A stretch of 64,000 bases of DNA from JBCDLI01 sp038745535. GTDB taxonomy: Bacteria; Pseudomonadota; Alphaproteobacteria; Rhizobiales; Rhizobiaceae. The stretch covers positions 4,901-68,900 of the forward strand of contig JBCDLI010000007.1 of NCBI GenBank assembly GCA_038745535.1, read 5' to 3'. A program made the position numbers and the translations under genes. The notes under the pieces are model-generated. The model saw nothing but the letters and a program-made list of their open reading frames with translations. It did not search any database and was not told the origin of the DNA. Below are positions 23,806-32,739 of this stretch, piece by piece (within the stretch, counting starts at the first letter, position 1; every line of letters starts with the position of its first letter).

Positions 23806-24669
23806 ATGCCGACCACAGCGGACCTCGCTCAGCTTGAAAGCACGATTGAAAAGGCTTTTGACAACCGTGACGACATCTCGACCTCCACGACCGGCGAGGT
23901 TCGTGAAGCTGTCGTCGAAACGCTTAACGCGCTAGATAGCGGTGCGTTGCGCGTTGCCGAAAAATCAGCTGACAGCGAAGACTGGCATGTGAACCAGTGG
24001 GCAAAGAAGGCTGTGCTGCTGTCATTCCGCTTAAACGATATGGCACCGATCAAAGGCGGTCCGGGCGACGCTGGAACCTGGTGGGACAAAGTTCCATCGA
24101 AGTTTGAGGGCTGGGGCGATAATAAATGGCGGTCAGCAGGCTTTCGTGCGGTGCCAAACTGCGTCGTGCGTCACTCGGCATTCATCGGCAAAAACGTGGT
24201 CTTGATGCCATCATTTGTAAACCTCGGCGCTTATGTCGACGAGGGAACCATGGTGGACACGTGGGCGACCGTTGGCTCGTGCGCGCAGATTGGCAAGAAT
24301 GTGCACCTGTCGGGCGGCGTCGGTATTGGCGGGGTGCTGGAACCCATGCAGGCAGGTCCCACAATTATCGAAGACAATTGCTTCATCGGCGCACGATCAG
24401 AGGTGGTTGAGGGCTGCATTGTCCGCGAAGGATCCGTGCTCGGTATGGGCGTGTTCATTGGCAAATCAACAAAGATCGTGAACCGCGCGACCGGTGAAAT
24501 TTCCTACGGCGAAGTGCCGCCCTACTCGGTCGTTGTCGCAGGAACGATGCCGGGAAAGCCTCTGACAAACGGTGAGCCCGGTCCGAGCCTTTATTGCGCG
24601 GTTATCGTGAAGACTGTCGACGAGAGAACCCGCTCCAAGACCGGCATCAATGAACTGTTGAGAGACTGA
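23806..24669 (+). CDS. dapD: 2,3,4,5-tetrahydropyridine-2,6-dicarboxylate N-succinyltransferase
   Basis: The 287-aa protein is a left-handed beta-helix acyltransferase with hexapeptide repeats (NCVVRHSAFIGKNVVLMPSF and KNVHLSGGVGIGGVLEP). It also has the NWHV-like N-terminal region (DWHVNQWAKKAVLLSFRL) and the DapD-specific GPTIIEDNCFIGARSEVVEG. It uses succinyl-CoA to succinylate the cyclic intermediate of the lysine/diaminopimelate pathway. dapE for a later step in the same pathway is about 1.2 kb downstream on the same strand, with two small membrane protein genes in between. Confidence 0.97.
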   Translation: MPTTADLAQLESTIEKAFDNRDDISTSTTGEVREAVVETLNALDSGALRVAEKSADSEDWHVNQWAKKAVLLSFRLNDMAPIKGGPGDAGTWWDKVPSKFEGWGDNKWRSAGFRAVPNCVVRHSAFIGKNVVLMPSFVNLGAYVDEGTMVDTWATVGSCAQIGKNVHLSGGVGIGGVLEPMQAGPTIIEDNCFIGARSEVVEGCIVREGSVLGMGVFIGKSTKIVNRATGEISYGEVPPYSVVVAGTMPGKPLTNGEPGPSLYCAVIVKTVDERTRSKTGINELLRD

Positions 24670-24710
24670 CGATTACCCAACCGGTTCCACATCCGCTGAC
24701 GATCAAATGG

Positions 24711-25082
24711 GTGCTGTTCGGCTTTCAGGGCCGGATCTCACGCAAGTCATTTATGCTGGGGGCGGCAGGTGTGCTGCTGATCCAAGCGACACTCATCGCC
24801 TATTTTGCTTCAACCTTGGAAGCGGGTCCGGACAACAACTATGTGGGCGGCGGCGATGGCAAGTGGATCCTCGCGTCGCTTGCCATGATCGCCTTCGTTC
24901 CGCTGATGATTTGGTCGGCATTTGCGCTTGCAATCAAGCGATTGCATGATCTGGACCTACCTTGGCAACTGGCGATCCTGCTGGTGTTTCCGCCGATCTG
25001 CTATGTCACCTTTGTCTATTTAGCTATGAGACCAAGCAAACAGGTCACCAACCGACACGGCCCGCCACCATTCCCCGAATAG
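24711..25082 (+). CDS. DUF805 family membrane protein
   Basis: The product is about 123 aa and starts with the DUF805 signature LFGFQGRISRKSFMLGAAGV, then has three hydrophobic segments and the conserved AIKRLHDLDLPWQLAIL motif. Function of the family is unknown. The start is uncertain. The only near start codon in frame is GTG at 24711, and the frame stays open upstream to 24654, inside dapD. Family members usually have a few residues before LFGF, and here PLTIKWV would fit, so a rare upstream start codon is possible. Confidence 0.75.
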   Translation: MLFGFQGRISRKSFMLGAAGVLLIQATLIAYFASTLEAGPDNNYVGGGDGKWILASLAMIAFVPLMIWSAFALAIKRLHDLDLPWQLAILLVFPPICYVTFVYLAMRPSKQVTNRHGPPPFPE

Positions 25083-25127
25083 TGGCCAGCTAACGCGGAA
25101 TTAAACTGAGCCTGCTACCACGCCTTT

Positions 25128-25838
25128 ATGCCGTATCGTACGCTCGACCGGGCCAAAATCGCCAAAACTGCTGAAAAGCTGGAACGCCGGATTGCCGACC
25201 GCTTTCCGCAATCGAGTCTGCGCAATGTGGCGCGGGAAACGTCAGAAATTGTTCGCGATCTTGGTCGGCACGCCGAAGAGCTTGCGCGACCACTTTGGTG
25301 GGTGCGTATCTTGCTTGGCGCATTCGTGATCGGTTGTATCTACCTTTTTTCGCAGGTGGGCACCCTGATCCAGATTTCCGGCATCAACGAAGACGCGTCA
25401 AACGTGATCCAAGGGCTGGAGGCCGCAATTAACACGATCGTTTTCGTGTGCGTTGGTATATATGGTCTGGCGACATTCGAACAGCGGATCAAACGGTCCC
25501 GAAGCTTAAAGAAGCTCCATGTATTGCGCTCGGTCATCCATATCATCGACATGCACCAGCTGACGAAAGACCCGGCCGTGCTTGCTTCAAACTACGAGGC
25601 AACGAAAAATTCACCCGAGCGCATGCTTACCCCTGCAGAACTTGCGCGGTACCTCGACTATTGCTCAGAACTCCTTTCGATCACCGGCAAGGTCGCCGCG
25701 CTTTATGCACAATCGGTTGATGACGATGTGGTTGTCGGCGCTGTGAACGATGTGGAGTCGCTCGGCACCAATCTCTCGCGAAAAATCTGGCAGAAGATCA
25801 TGCTGATTGAGGCGGAAGGCCGCCCGTTGTCAGCTTAG
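25128..25838 (+). CDS. Unknown membrane protein between dapD and dapE
   Basis: The 236-aa product has a charged N-terminal helix, two transmembrane segments (about residues 62-83 and 103-120) and a long helical C-terminal domain with SLKKLHVLRSVIHIIDMHQL and PAELARYLDYCSELLSITGK. I recognise it only as a conserved type often found in rhizobial dapD-dapE regions. No catalytic motif is present. It lies 45 bp after the DUF805 gene and 36 bp before dapE, so it may be co-transcribed with the lysine genes. Confidence 0.65.
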   Translation: MPYRTLDRAKIAKTAEKLERRIADRFPQSSLRNVARETSEIVRDLGRHAEELARPLWWVRILLGAFVIGCIYLFSQVGTLIQISGINEDASNVIQGLEAAINTIVFVCVGIYGLATFEQRIKRSRSLKKLHVLRSVIHIIDMHQLTKDPAVLASNYEATKNSPERMLTPAELARYLDYCSELLSITGKVAALYAQSVDDDVVVGAVNDVESLGTNLSRKIWQKIMLIEAEGRPLSA

Positions 25839-25874
25839 CGTGACAAAGGCGAACGGTTTCGATAAGCGCGCGCC

Positions 25875-27077
25875 ATGTCCACTTTGCCCATCGATCCCGT
25901 CGAAAATCTCACCAAACTGATCCAATGCGCGTCTGTGACGCCGGCAGATGCAGGCGCTCTGCAGACGCTTGAAAACATGCTCGCGCCGATGGATTTCACG
26001 CCGAGGCGCATCACGTTTTCTGACGACCACACGCCCGATATCGAAAATCTTTACGCCAAGCGTTCTGGCGACGGTCCTCATCTGATGTTTGCCGGCCATA
26101 CGGACGTTGTTCCCGTCGGCAATGAAGGTGATTGGAGCCACGCGCCTTTTTCCGCGGCGATCTACGATGGCGTTTTGTTCGGTCGCGGCGCGGTCGACAT
26201 GAAAGGCGGTATTGCCTGCTTTATCGCGGCGCTCGCGCGCGTTCTTAAAAAGCGCACATTGCCGGGAAGCGTTTCCCTGCTGATAACGGGCGACGAAGAA
26301 GGTCCCGCGATCAACGGCTCAGTGAAGCTGCTGGAATGGGCGAAGCAGCACGGCGAGCATTGGGATGGCTGCATCCTTGGTGAGCCGACAAATCCGAATG
26401 AGATGGGCGACATGATCAAGATCGGGCGGCGAGGCTCGCTTTCCGGACAGTTGATCGTGACCGGTGTGCAAGGCCATGCGGCCTATCCGCATCTGGCAGA
26501 CAATCCGGTTCGTGGCATGGTCGCGCTCAGCCAAGCGCTGCTCTTTCCTGCACTTGATGAAGGCACCGAGAACTTCGAACCGAGCAATCTGGAAATTACG
26601 AGCATCGATGTCGGTAATCCCGCGACAAACGTGATCCCGCAAGAAGCACGAGCGACGTTCAACATACGCTTCAACGATACGTGGGATGAGAATTCGCTGA
26701 AAGCAGAACTCACGCGTCGCCTCAACGAAGCCGCGAATGCAAATGACCTTCGACCGCATGCCAAGGGCGCAGTGAACTACCAAGTGGTATGGAAAGAGCC
26801 GGTGAGCCAAGTGTTCCTTACCCGCGATGACGCACTGATCGACACGCTTCAATCGGCGGTGAGAAGCGTGACCGGACGAACACCCGTTCTCGCAACCGGC
26901 GGCGGCACGTCGGACGCGCGGTTCATCAAAAATTACTGCCCAGTTGTGGAATTCGGTCTCGTCGGCAAGACAATGCACATGGTCGATGAACGCGTTGCAC
27001 TGGACGATTTGGAGACACTTACCCAAGTCTATCAAAGGTTCATTACAGACTGGTTCGACAAAGCCCAAGGAGCTTGA
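25875..27077 (+). CDS. dapE: Succinyl-diaminopimelate desuccinylase
   Basis: The 400-aa enzyme is an M20 metallohydrolase. Metal-binding motifs are FAGHTDVVPVGN (His), GRGAVDMKGGIACF (Asp), ITGDEEGPAINGS (Glu-Glu) and, near the C-terminus, ATGGGTSDARFIKNYCPVVE with a final histidine in MHMVDERV. It removes succinate from N-succinyl-LL-diaminopimelate in lysine and peptidoglycan precursor synthesis. The downstream gene starts one base after the dapE stop. Confidence 0.97.
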   Translation: MSTLPIDPVENLTKLIQCASVTPADAGALQTLENMLAPMDFTPRRITFSDDHTPDIENLYAKRSGDGPHLMFAGHTDVVPVGNEGDWSHAPFSAAIYDGVLFGRGAVDMKGGIACFIAALARVLKKRTLPGSVSLLITGDEEGPAINGSVKLLEWAKQHGEHWDGCILGEPTNPNEMGDMIKIGRRGSLSGQLIVTGVQGHAAYPHLADNPVRGMVALSQALLFPALDEGTENFEPSNLEITSIDVGNPATNVIPQEARATFNIRFNDTWDENSLKAELTRRLNEAANANDLRPHAKGAVNYQVVWKEPVSQVFLTRDDALIDTLQSAVRSVTGRTPVLATGGGTSDARFIKNYCPVVEFGLVGKTMHMVDERVALDDLETLTQVYQRFITDWFDKAQGA

Positions 27078-27078
27078 G

Positions 27079-27657
27079 GTGACCCTCACCGAATACGCGA
27101 TGCGTCACACGGAATTGGCGGTGCAGATGCTGAAAGGCCGCGCCGACGCCAATGATGATATGGACATCTCCTCGGACGGTTTCTGGAAATCGTTTTGGGC
27201 TATCGCGTTTTCCATTCCTGCGATGCTGTTCATGTGGTCGATGGGCGCGCGAAGCGATCAGCATCCAATCGAAGGGGCGAGCCTCACCCAGCGCTTAACG
27301 ACGGAAGCAATTCTTGACGTTGGCTTGTGGGTCCTCGTGGCCGCGATATTTACGCTTGCTCTGCCGAAATTCGGTCTGGGAGCGCGGACGGCAAATTTCA
27401 TCATCGCACGCAACTGGACAACGCTGTTCTTCAATTACGTGCTAGCCGTCGCGTTTTTGCCGGGACTTGCAACGGGCCCCGACAACGATCTTATCGGTAT
27501 TCTGGTATTGATATGTTTTGTGCTGATCGTCGCTGGCTACATGCGGATCACCTATCAAAGCCTGCAGGTGAGTTTCGGCACAGCGGCTCTGATTGTGGGC
27601 GCAGAAATCTTTGCTTCGATCACGCTGACGCAGATGATCTACAGCGCCAGCGTTTAG
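27079..27657 (+). CDS. Unknown membrane protein coupled to dapE
   Basis: The 192-aa product starts at a GTG (VTLTEYAMRHTELAVQML) preceded by AAGGAG at the right distance, one base after the dapE stop. An ATG at 27100 is an alternative. It has four to five transmembrane segments, for example WAIAFSIPAMLFMWSM, VGLWVLVAAIFTLALP, LFFNYVLAVAFLPGLA and LVLICFVLIVAGYM. I do not recognise a named family, though position after dapE is common in rhizobia. It ends overlapping the convergent truA stop by four bases. Confidence 0.72.
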   Translation: MTLTEYAMRHTELAVQMLKGRADANDDMDISSDGFWKSFWAIAFSIPAMLFMWSMGARSDQHPIEGASLTQRLTTEAILDVGLWVLVAAIFTLALPKFGLGARTANFIIARNWTTLFFNYVLAVAFLPGLATGPDNDLIGILVLICFVLIVAGYMRITYQSLQVSFGTAALIVGAEIFASITLTQMIYSASV

Positions 27658-28409
27658 GTCTTCTCGCCATAATCAACAGCTGCAAGATAAAGACCGTGGG
27701 GCGGCGCAAGCGCGCCGCAGAGCTGGTGGTCTTTTGCATCGCGAATTGCGGCTACGCGCGCGCGATCCCAACGTCCCTCGCCCACCATCTTCAGCGTGCC
27801 GACAATTGATCGCACCTGATTGTGCAAAAAGGAACGCGCGTGGATAGTGAAGATGATCTCGTCGCCATCGCGCGCAATCTTGATCGTGTCCAGCGTCTTT
27901 ACCGGCGTTTTTGCCTGACACTGCGCCGCGCGAAACGTGGTGAAATCGTGCGTGCCGAGCAGTTCTTTTGAACCGTCCAACATGGCGTCCACGTCGAGCG
28001 GTTTTTTCACCCACCACGCGCGTTTGCGATCAACGGTCAGCGGTGCCATCCGATTGTGAATGCGATACTCGTAGGTGCGTGCAGTCGCTGAAAATCGCGC
28101 ATGGAATTCTTCCGTGACCCGGGAAGCGCTTAAAACAGCAACCGATTCTTCATTCATGTGCAGGAAAGCGTTCGTCGCGATTTCCACGCGTTTATCATCC
28201 CAATCGCGGTCCAGATCGACATGGGCAACTTGACCAAGCGCGTGAACTCCGGTGTCCGTGCGCCCTGCGACCTGAAGGGTCACATCTTGAAGCGTGAAGC
28301 CGCGGATCGCTTTCTCAATCGCTTCTTGCACCGCATAGCCGTTTGTCTGCCGCTGCCAGCCGACATAGGGCGTGCCGTCATATTCGATCAACAGACGATA
28401 ACGCGGCAT
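27654..28409 (-). CDS. truA: tRNA pseudouridine synthase A
   Basis: The 251-aa product starts MPRYRLLIEYDGTPYVGWQR, the TruA N-terminus, and contains the catalytic aspartate in VAGRTDTGVHALGQVAHVDL. The C-terminal region carries FTIHARSFLHNQVRSIVGTL. It makes pseudouridine at positions 38-40 of tRNA anticodon arms. Its start overlaps the fmt stop by one base (TGATG), so def-fmt-truA form one minus-strand operon. Confidence 0.97.
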   Translation of the reverse strand: MPRYRLLIEYDGTPYVGWQRQTNGYAVQEAIEKAIRGFTLQDVTLQVAGRTDTGVHALGQVAHVDLDRDWDDKRVEIATNAFLHMNEESVAVLSASRVTEEFHARFSATARTYEYRIHNRMAPLTVDRKRAWWVKKPLDVDAMLDGSKELLGTHDFTTFRAAQCQAKTPVKTLDTIKIARDGDEIIFTIHARSFLHNQVRSIVGTLKMVGEGRWDRARVAAIRDAKDHQLCGALAPPHGLYLAAVDYGEKT

Positions 28410-29305
28410 CAGCGAATGTCTTGAATTTTCGCGCCGCGCAGAAACGTACTCGCGTCCATCACTTTGCCACCTGATCGCTGAAGTTCAGTCACGAAAACTG
28501 GGCCGTCAGCACAGTTCACCTTCACCGTATCACCGGTTTCTGTCAGCGTTGAGCGCAGCAGCTTCACGCGTTCCGGTTTGTCGCCGAAAACCATCTCGCA
28601 CCACGCGCCGGGAAAAGGCGAAAGCCCGCGGATATGATTGTGGACGGTCTGTGCCGATTGGCTAAGATCGATGCGCGTCTCGCTTTTCTCGATTTTCTTT
28701 GCGTAGGTCGCACCCTCCTCAATCTGAGGTGTCAGTTCCAACGCGGCAGCTTCCAGCGCTGCCATCGCTTCGACCATAAGCCCGGCGCCCTTCTCAGCCA
28801 TGACGTCATGGAGTTCGCCTGCGGTCATATCGGCAGAAATCGCGGTTTCCGCGGCCATCGCGACAGGGCCGGTATCCAGCCCGGCGTCCATCTTCATGAC
28901 CATCATCCCGGTCTGTTTGTCACCAGCCATGATCGCGCGCTGAATGGGCGCTGCGCCGCGCCAGCGGGGCAGAAGCGAAGCGTGGCCATTGTAGCAGCCG
29001 TGGCGCGTTCCCTCCAAAATCGGCGTGGGCAGGAGCAGGCCATAAGCGACCACGACCGCAACGTCGGCGTTTAGATCACGAAACTCAGCCTGTGCCTCTT
29101 CTGACTTCAGGGACTTCGGTGTCCGTACGTCCAAGCCAAGTCGCTCTGCTTCCTTAGCGATGGGTGACGCTTTGAGCTCAAGCCCTCGACGTCCCGCGGG
29201 ACGCGGCGGTTGCGTGTAAACCGCAACGATCTCATGCCCGGCTTCGTGTAGCGCCCTCAGCGTTGGCACTGAAAAATCGGGCGTTCCCATGAAGATCATG
29301 CGCAT
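28409..29305 (-). CDS. fmt: Methionyl-tRNA formyltransferase
   Basis: The 298-aa product starts MRMIFMGTPDFSVPTLRALH and contains the formyl-transfer motif YNGHASLLPRWRGAAPIQRA (Asn-His pair) and MKMDAGLDTGPV. A C-terminal tRNA-binding domain includes IRGLSPFPGAWCEM. At 298 residues it is slightly shorter than the usual 305-315. It formylates initiator Met-tRNA using 10-formyl-tetrahydrofolate. def, which removes the formyl group, is 25 bp upstream in the same operon. Confidence 0.97.
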   Translation of the reverse strand: MRMIFMGTPDFSVPTLRALHEAGHEIVAVYTQPPRPAGRRGLELKASPIAKEAERLGLDVRTPKSLKSEEAQAEFRDLNADVAVVVAYGLLLPTPILEGTRHGCYNGHASLLPRWRGAAPIQRAIMAGDKQTGMMVMKMDAGLDTGPVAMAAETAISADMTAGELHDVMAEKGAGLMVEAMAALEAAALELTPQIEEGATYAKKIEKSETRIDLSQSAQTVHNHIRGLSPFPGAWCEMVFGDKPERVKLLRSTLTETGDTVKVNCADGPVFVTELQRSGGKVMDASTFLRGAKIQDIR

Positions 29306-29330
29306 GATTACCAGACCCGTCCGCGTGTGA

Positions 29331-29855
29331 TCAAAGTGCTGCTTCGGCGCGTTGTTTGGCGAGCTTCTTGAATTTGCGGATCACCATCTGCCGTTTCAAC
29401 TTGGAAATGTGATCGATGAAAAGCTTGCCGTCCAGATGATCGATCTCGTGCTGAACGCAGGTTGCCAACAGACCGTCGGCGTCCATCGTCTGTTCTGCGC
29501 CATCTTTGTCGAGATACTTCACCTTGATCTCGGCGGGACGCTCCACATCGGCGTAGACGTCGGGAATGGAGAGACAACCCTCCTCGTAGACCGAGGTCTC
29601 GTCACCCATGTGCACAATTTCTGGGTTGATGAGCACGAGCGGATTTTTCTCTTCGTCTTCCTTTGCAACATCCATCACAAGCATTCGAAGCGGTTCACCC
29701 ACTTGGATCGCCGCGAGCCCGATACCGGGCGCGTCATACATTGTTTCCAGCATATCATCGGCAAAACGGCGCACGTCGTCGTCGACGCGTTCCAGCGGTT
29801 TGGACCGTTCTCGCAAAATCGGATCGGGCAGAAGAACAAGAGGTTTGATCGACAT
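29331..29855 (-). CDS. def: Peptide deformylase
   Basis: The 174-aa enzyme has the three class I deformylase motifs: GIGLAAIQVG, EEGCLSIPD (metal-binding cysteine) and CVQHEIDHLDGKLFIDH with the HExxH metal site. It removes the formyl group from new proteins in the cytoplasm. It is the first gene of the def-fmt-truA operon and is divergent from rmuC, with a 77-bp spacer. Confidence 0.97.
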   Translation of the reverse strand: MSIKPLVLLPDPILRERSKPLERVDDDVRRFADDMLETMYDAPGIGLAAIQVGEPLRMLVMDVAKEDEEKNPLVLINPEIVHMGDETSVYEEGCLSIPDVYADVERPAEIKVKYLDKDGAEQTMDADGLLATCVQHEIDHLDGKLFIDHISKLKRQMVIRKFKKLAKQRAEAAL

Positions 29856-29932
29856 GGCGTGGAGTTATGCGCGCGCCCAAGAAAGGTCAATCGCCCCATG
29901 GGAAGCACGCACGAATCGGCTATGATCAAAAC

Positions 29933-31162
29933 ATGAACATTGCATTTGATGATATTGCCTTTGTCCTCGGTACACGCGCCTACACGTGGCTTGAAGTCTT
30001 GATGGGGGTGAGTGCAATGGCGCTCGTGCTGCTGTTGGTGCTCATCCTTGTCAACTTGCGCGGCACCTCGGCCCGCCGTCACGCGCTGGACATCGCGCAG
30101 CAACGCGCAAAAGCGGCTGAAACCCAAATTGCGTCCATCATGCAGTCGCAGGCAGAGATGCAGGGTCGGCTTGGCACAATCGCGGAAGTGTTTGGCTCCC
30201 GACAAAACGAATTGAACGAGAACCTGCAACAGCGGCTAGACGCGATGACGACGCGGATCGGCCAATCGATGACCGATCAGCAAAAAGCCACGCACGAGAA
30301 CTTGTCAAAGCTGCAAGAGCGCCTCGCGGTTATCGACACCGCACAAACGAATATCCAAAGCCTAGCTGGTCAGGTGGTGCAGCTACAATCGATCCTGTCG
30401 AACAAGCAGAGCCGTGGTGCTTTTGGCCAGTCCCGGATGGAGGCAATTGTTCAAGATGGCCTGCCGCAAGGTGGCTATGATTTTCAGCCAACGCTTTCCA
30501 ACAACACACGGCCGGATTGTATTATCCACATGCCCAATGATGCGCCCGGTCTAGTGATTGACGCAAAATTTCCGCTGGAGGGTTGGAACGCGATACGAGA
30601 CGCCGACGAAGCGGCAATGCCCGCTGCAATCAAATCCTTTCGTTCATCGGTCGAATATCATGTCAAAGACATCGCTTCAAAGTATCTGCTGAAAGGCGAG
30701 ACGCAGGAAACCGCGTTTTTGTTCGTGCCGTCGGAATCGATTTTCGCCGATCTGCACGAACACCACGGGCAGGTCATCGAAAAAGCACATAAAGCGCGCA
30801 TCGTCATTGTGTCTCCGTCACTGCTGATGCTCTCGGTGCAGGTTATCCAGGCATTGCTGAAAGACGTGCGCATGCGCGAGCAGGCGCATCTCATTCAGGT
30901 TGAGGTCACGCGTCTCATGGACGATGTTATGCGGCTCGATGATCGCGTGCGGAAACTGCAAGGTCACTTTGGGCAGGCGGCCAAAGACATCGACGACATT
31001 CTGATTTCATCCGGCAAGGTCACCAAGCGCGGGCGCAAGATTGAAGAGCTCGATTTCGAGCCCGTTGAAACCGCGCCGAAACCAGTCGTCAAGACGACGC
31101 CAAAAGCCGAAAGCAAAACCGGTCAGCTTCGGCTTCACGTGGTCGATGGTGAAGGCAACTGA
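29933..31162 (+). CDS. rmuC: DNA recombination protein RmuC homologue
   Basis: The 409-aa product has an N-terminal transmembrane helix (VSAMALVLLLVLILVNL), a long coiled coil (about 45-140, rich in Gln and Ala), and the RmuC nuclease-like domain. That domain contains RPDCIIHMPNDAPGLVIDAK, ETAFLFVPSESIFADLHEHH and VSPSLLMLSVQVIQALLKD. RmuC limits recombination between inverted repeats; the domain is related to restriction-endonuclease folds. I use the ATG at 29933 because the upstream frame has no conserved sequence. It is divergent from def and convergent with the transglycosylase gene, 9 bp away. Confidence 0.9.
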   Translation: MNIAFDDIAFVLGTRAYTWLEVLMGVSAMALVLLLVLILVNLRGTSARRHALDIAQQRAKAAETQIASIMQSQAEMQGRLGTIAEVFGSRQNELNENLQQRLDAMTTRIGQSMTDQQKATHENLSKLQERLAVIDTAQTNIQSLAGQVVQLQSILSNKQSRGAFGQSRMEAIVQDGLPQGGYDFQPTLSNNTRPDCIIHMPNDAPGLVIDAKFPLEGWNAIRDADEAAMPAAIKSFRSSVEYHVKDIASKYLLKGETQETAFLFVPSESIFADLHEHHGQVIEKAHKARIVIVSPSLLMLSVQVIQALLKDVRMREQAHLIQVEVTRLMDDVMRLDDRVRKLQGHFGQAAKDIDDILISSGKVTKRGRKIEELDFEPVETAPKPVVKTTPKAESKTGQLRLHVVDGEGN

Positions 31163-31171
31163 CCCGCCACC

Positions 31172-32395
31172 CTACTTAATCGAACGCACCAATGCGCTCG
31201 ATGGAAAACAGGTCGGCGTGCGACCATTCTTAGTTTGCCAATCGCCAATGGACCGGCGGGTTTTGAAACCCGGCAAACCGTCAGCGCCGCCGACATCATA
31301 ACCCTGCCCTTCGAGTACGCGCTGCATGGACGCAATGTCGGACCGGTAGAGGCTGTCCACGCTTCCCCAGCTTCCCTTAAAGCGACCGGTGCTCCACTGG
31401 ATCCGATCGGCGGCGTGGCCGACAAAGAGCGCGTAGAGGTCGCTCTCGTTGTATTTCTTGATCACATAGAAATTCGGCGTGACGATAAATGCCGGGCCAC
31501 TGCGCCCCGCGGGCATAAGCAAGAAGCCATCGCGGTCCAATTCATCGGCAGGAAACGGCCTGCCGGACACGCGCGTCACGCCCATCGCTGCCCAATCGCG
31601 CATTTTCAGACCCTGATCGGGGCCTTCAAATGAGCATGGGATATCGGTTGGAACGCGCACCTCAAAACCCCAATCGCGACCGGACTGCCAGCCAAAGCGA
31701 TTGAGATAAGCCGCAATTGAGGCAAGCGTGTCTGGAACTGAATCCCAGATGTCAGGCTTACGATCACCGTCAAAATCGACGGCATATTCGAGATAGGACG
31801 ACGGCAGAAACTGAGGCTGCCCCAGCGCGCCCGCCCAAGATGATTTCATCTGTGCTTTTGACGCCAAACCGCGTTCAATCATCACCAATGCGGAGACCAG
31901 CTCTTTTTGAAAAAGCTCCGGCCTTGTGGACATGTAGGCTTTGGTCGCCAGCACCTCAAACGCATTGTGGGGGATGTTCACACGGCCAAAGCCGCTCTCC
32001 CGCCCCCAGATCGCGAGCACGATACGGCCCGGCACACCATATTTGCGCTCAATGTCTGCCAGCGTCCGCGCGTGCTGCTGCGCCAGCCGTTTTCCGCCGG
32101 ATACAATCGCGCCGACATTGTTCTCGTTGAAGTAACGCGCTGGTGCAGAAAATTCTGCCTGACGAATGCGTTGCGGCACGCGGGTTCCGGGCTTCACCAA
32201 TCCGGGAATGCGAGTGTTGAGTTGAACGCTTCCCAGAATCTGATCGAAGGTGCCGCGCGACACGCGTGCGCTGCGTGCTTGTGGCCAGACGGTGCGTTCC
32301 AAAAAGCGCTTGAAATCGGCTTGGGTGCTGGGCTCGGCATGCGCAAAGCCTACGGAAAAAAGGAACAGAAAAAGTAACCGGACCGCACGAAGCAT
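31172..32395 (-). CDS. Lytic murein transglycosylase (MltB family) with peptidoglycan-binding domain
   Basis: The 407-aa product begins with a signal peptide (MLRAVRLLFLFLFSVGFAHA). The MltB-type catalytic domain has its glutamate in IWGRESGFGR, followed by SSWAGALGQPQFLPSSYLEY and DGDRKPDIWDSVPDTLAS. A C-terminal PG-binding domain (IASMQRVLEGQGYDVGGADG) completes it. It cleaves the MurNAc-GlcNAc bond with formation of anhydro-muropeptides in the periplasm. The start at 32395 is chosen because a signal peptide begins there; the frame is open for 18 more codons upstream. Confidence 0.93.
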   Translation of the reverse strand: MLRAVRLLFLFLFSVGFAHAEPSTQADFKRFLERTVWPQARSARVSRGTFDQILGSVQLNTRIPGLVKPGTRVPQRIRQAEFSAPARYFNENNVGAIVSGGKRLAQQHARTLADIERKYGVPGRIVLAIWGRESGFGRVNIPHNAFEVLATKAYMSTRPELFQKELVSALVMIERGLASKAQMKSSWAGALGQPQFLPSSYLEYAVDFDGDRKPDIWDSVPDTLASIAAYLNRFGWQSGRDWGFEVRVPTDIPCSFEGPDQGLKMRDWAAMGVTRVSGRPFPADELDRDGFLLMPAGRSGPAFIVTPNFYVIKKYNESDLYALFVGHAADRIQWSTGRFKGSWGSVDSLYRSDIASMQRVLEGQGYDVGGADGLPGFKTRRSIGDWQTKNGRTPTCFPSSALVRSIK

Positions 32396-32474
32396 TTTGC
32401 ACCAAATCAGCAGAGACTGCGGGAATCTATGCCGTGCCTTGCGTTGCAATCAAGACAAGAACTCGATTGGCGCA

Positions 32475-32511
32475 GACCGCCCCGCGAAGACAGCAGGGGG
32501 GCGGGGCGGTC
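32475..32511. terminator. GC-rich hairpin between the EF-hand and transglycosylase genes
   Basis: GACCGCCCCGC (32475-32485) and GCGGGGCGGTC (32501-32511) form a perfect 11-bp stem around a 15-base loop. It lies 13 bp after the EF-hand gene stop on the minus strand. No T-tract follows, so it is either a weak terminator or a 3'-end stabiliser. Confidence 0.45.
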
Positions 32512-32523
32512 CACCAGAGCGCG

Positions 32524-32739
32524 TTACTGCGGAATTGTTTCGAATTCCTCGGCGCTCAAGAGGCCGTCGCCGTCGGCGTCAGCGGTTTGGTGCATCTCCA
32601 TTGAGATGCCGATTGAGGCAGCTTCTTCAACGCTGACGAAGCCGTCTCTGTCCACGTCCACGCTATCGAATGCCACCTGCGCAAGTGCGCCACCGATGGT
32701 GAAAAGCATCGCGGTAAAAGTCGTCAAAATCATCTTCAT
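32524..32739 (-). CDS. Small secreted EF-hand protein
   Basis: The 71-aa product has a signal peptide (MKMILTTFTAMLFTIGGALA) and then two EF-hand calcium loops: DVDRDGFVSVEE and DADGDGLLSAEE, both with the canonical 1-3-5-12 acidic ligands. Cleavage after ALA would leave a mature chain of about 51 residues that consists almost only of the EF-hand pair. It is monocistronic with hairpins or long spacers on both sides. It probably binds calcium in the periplasm; the partner is unknown. Confidence 0.85.
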   Translation of the reverse strand: MKMILTTFTAMLFTIGGALAQVAFDSVDVDRDGFVSVEEAASIGISMEMHQTADADGDGLLSAEEFETIPQ

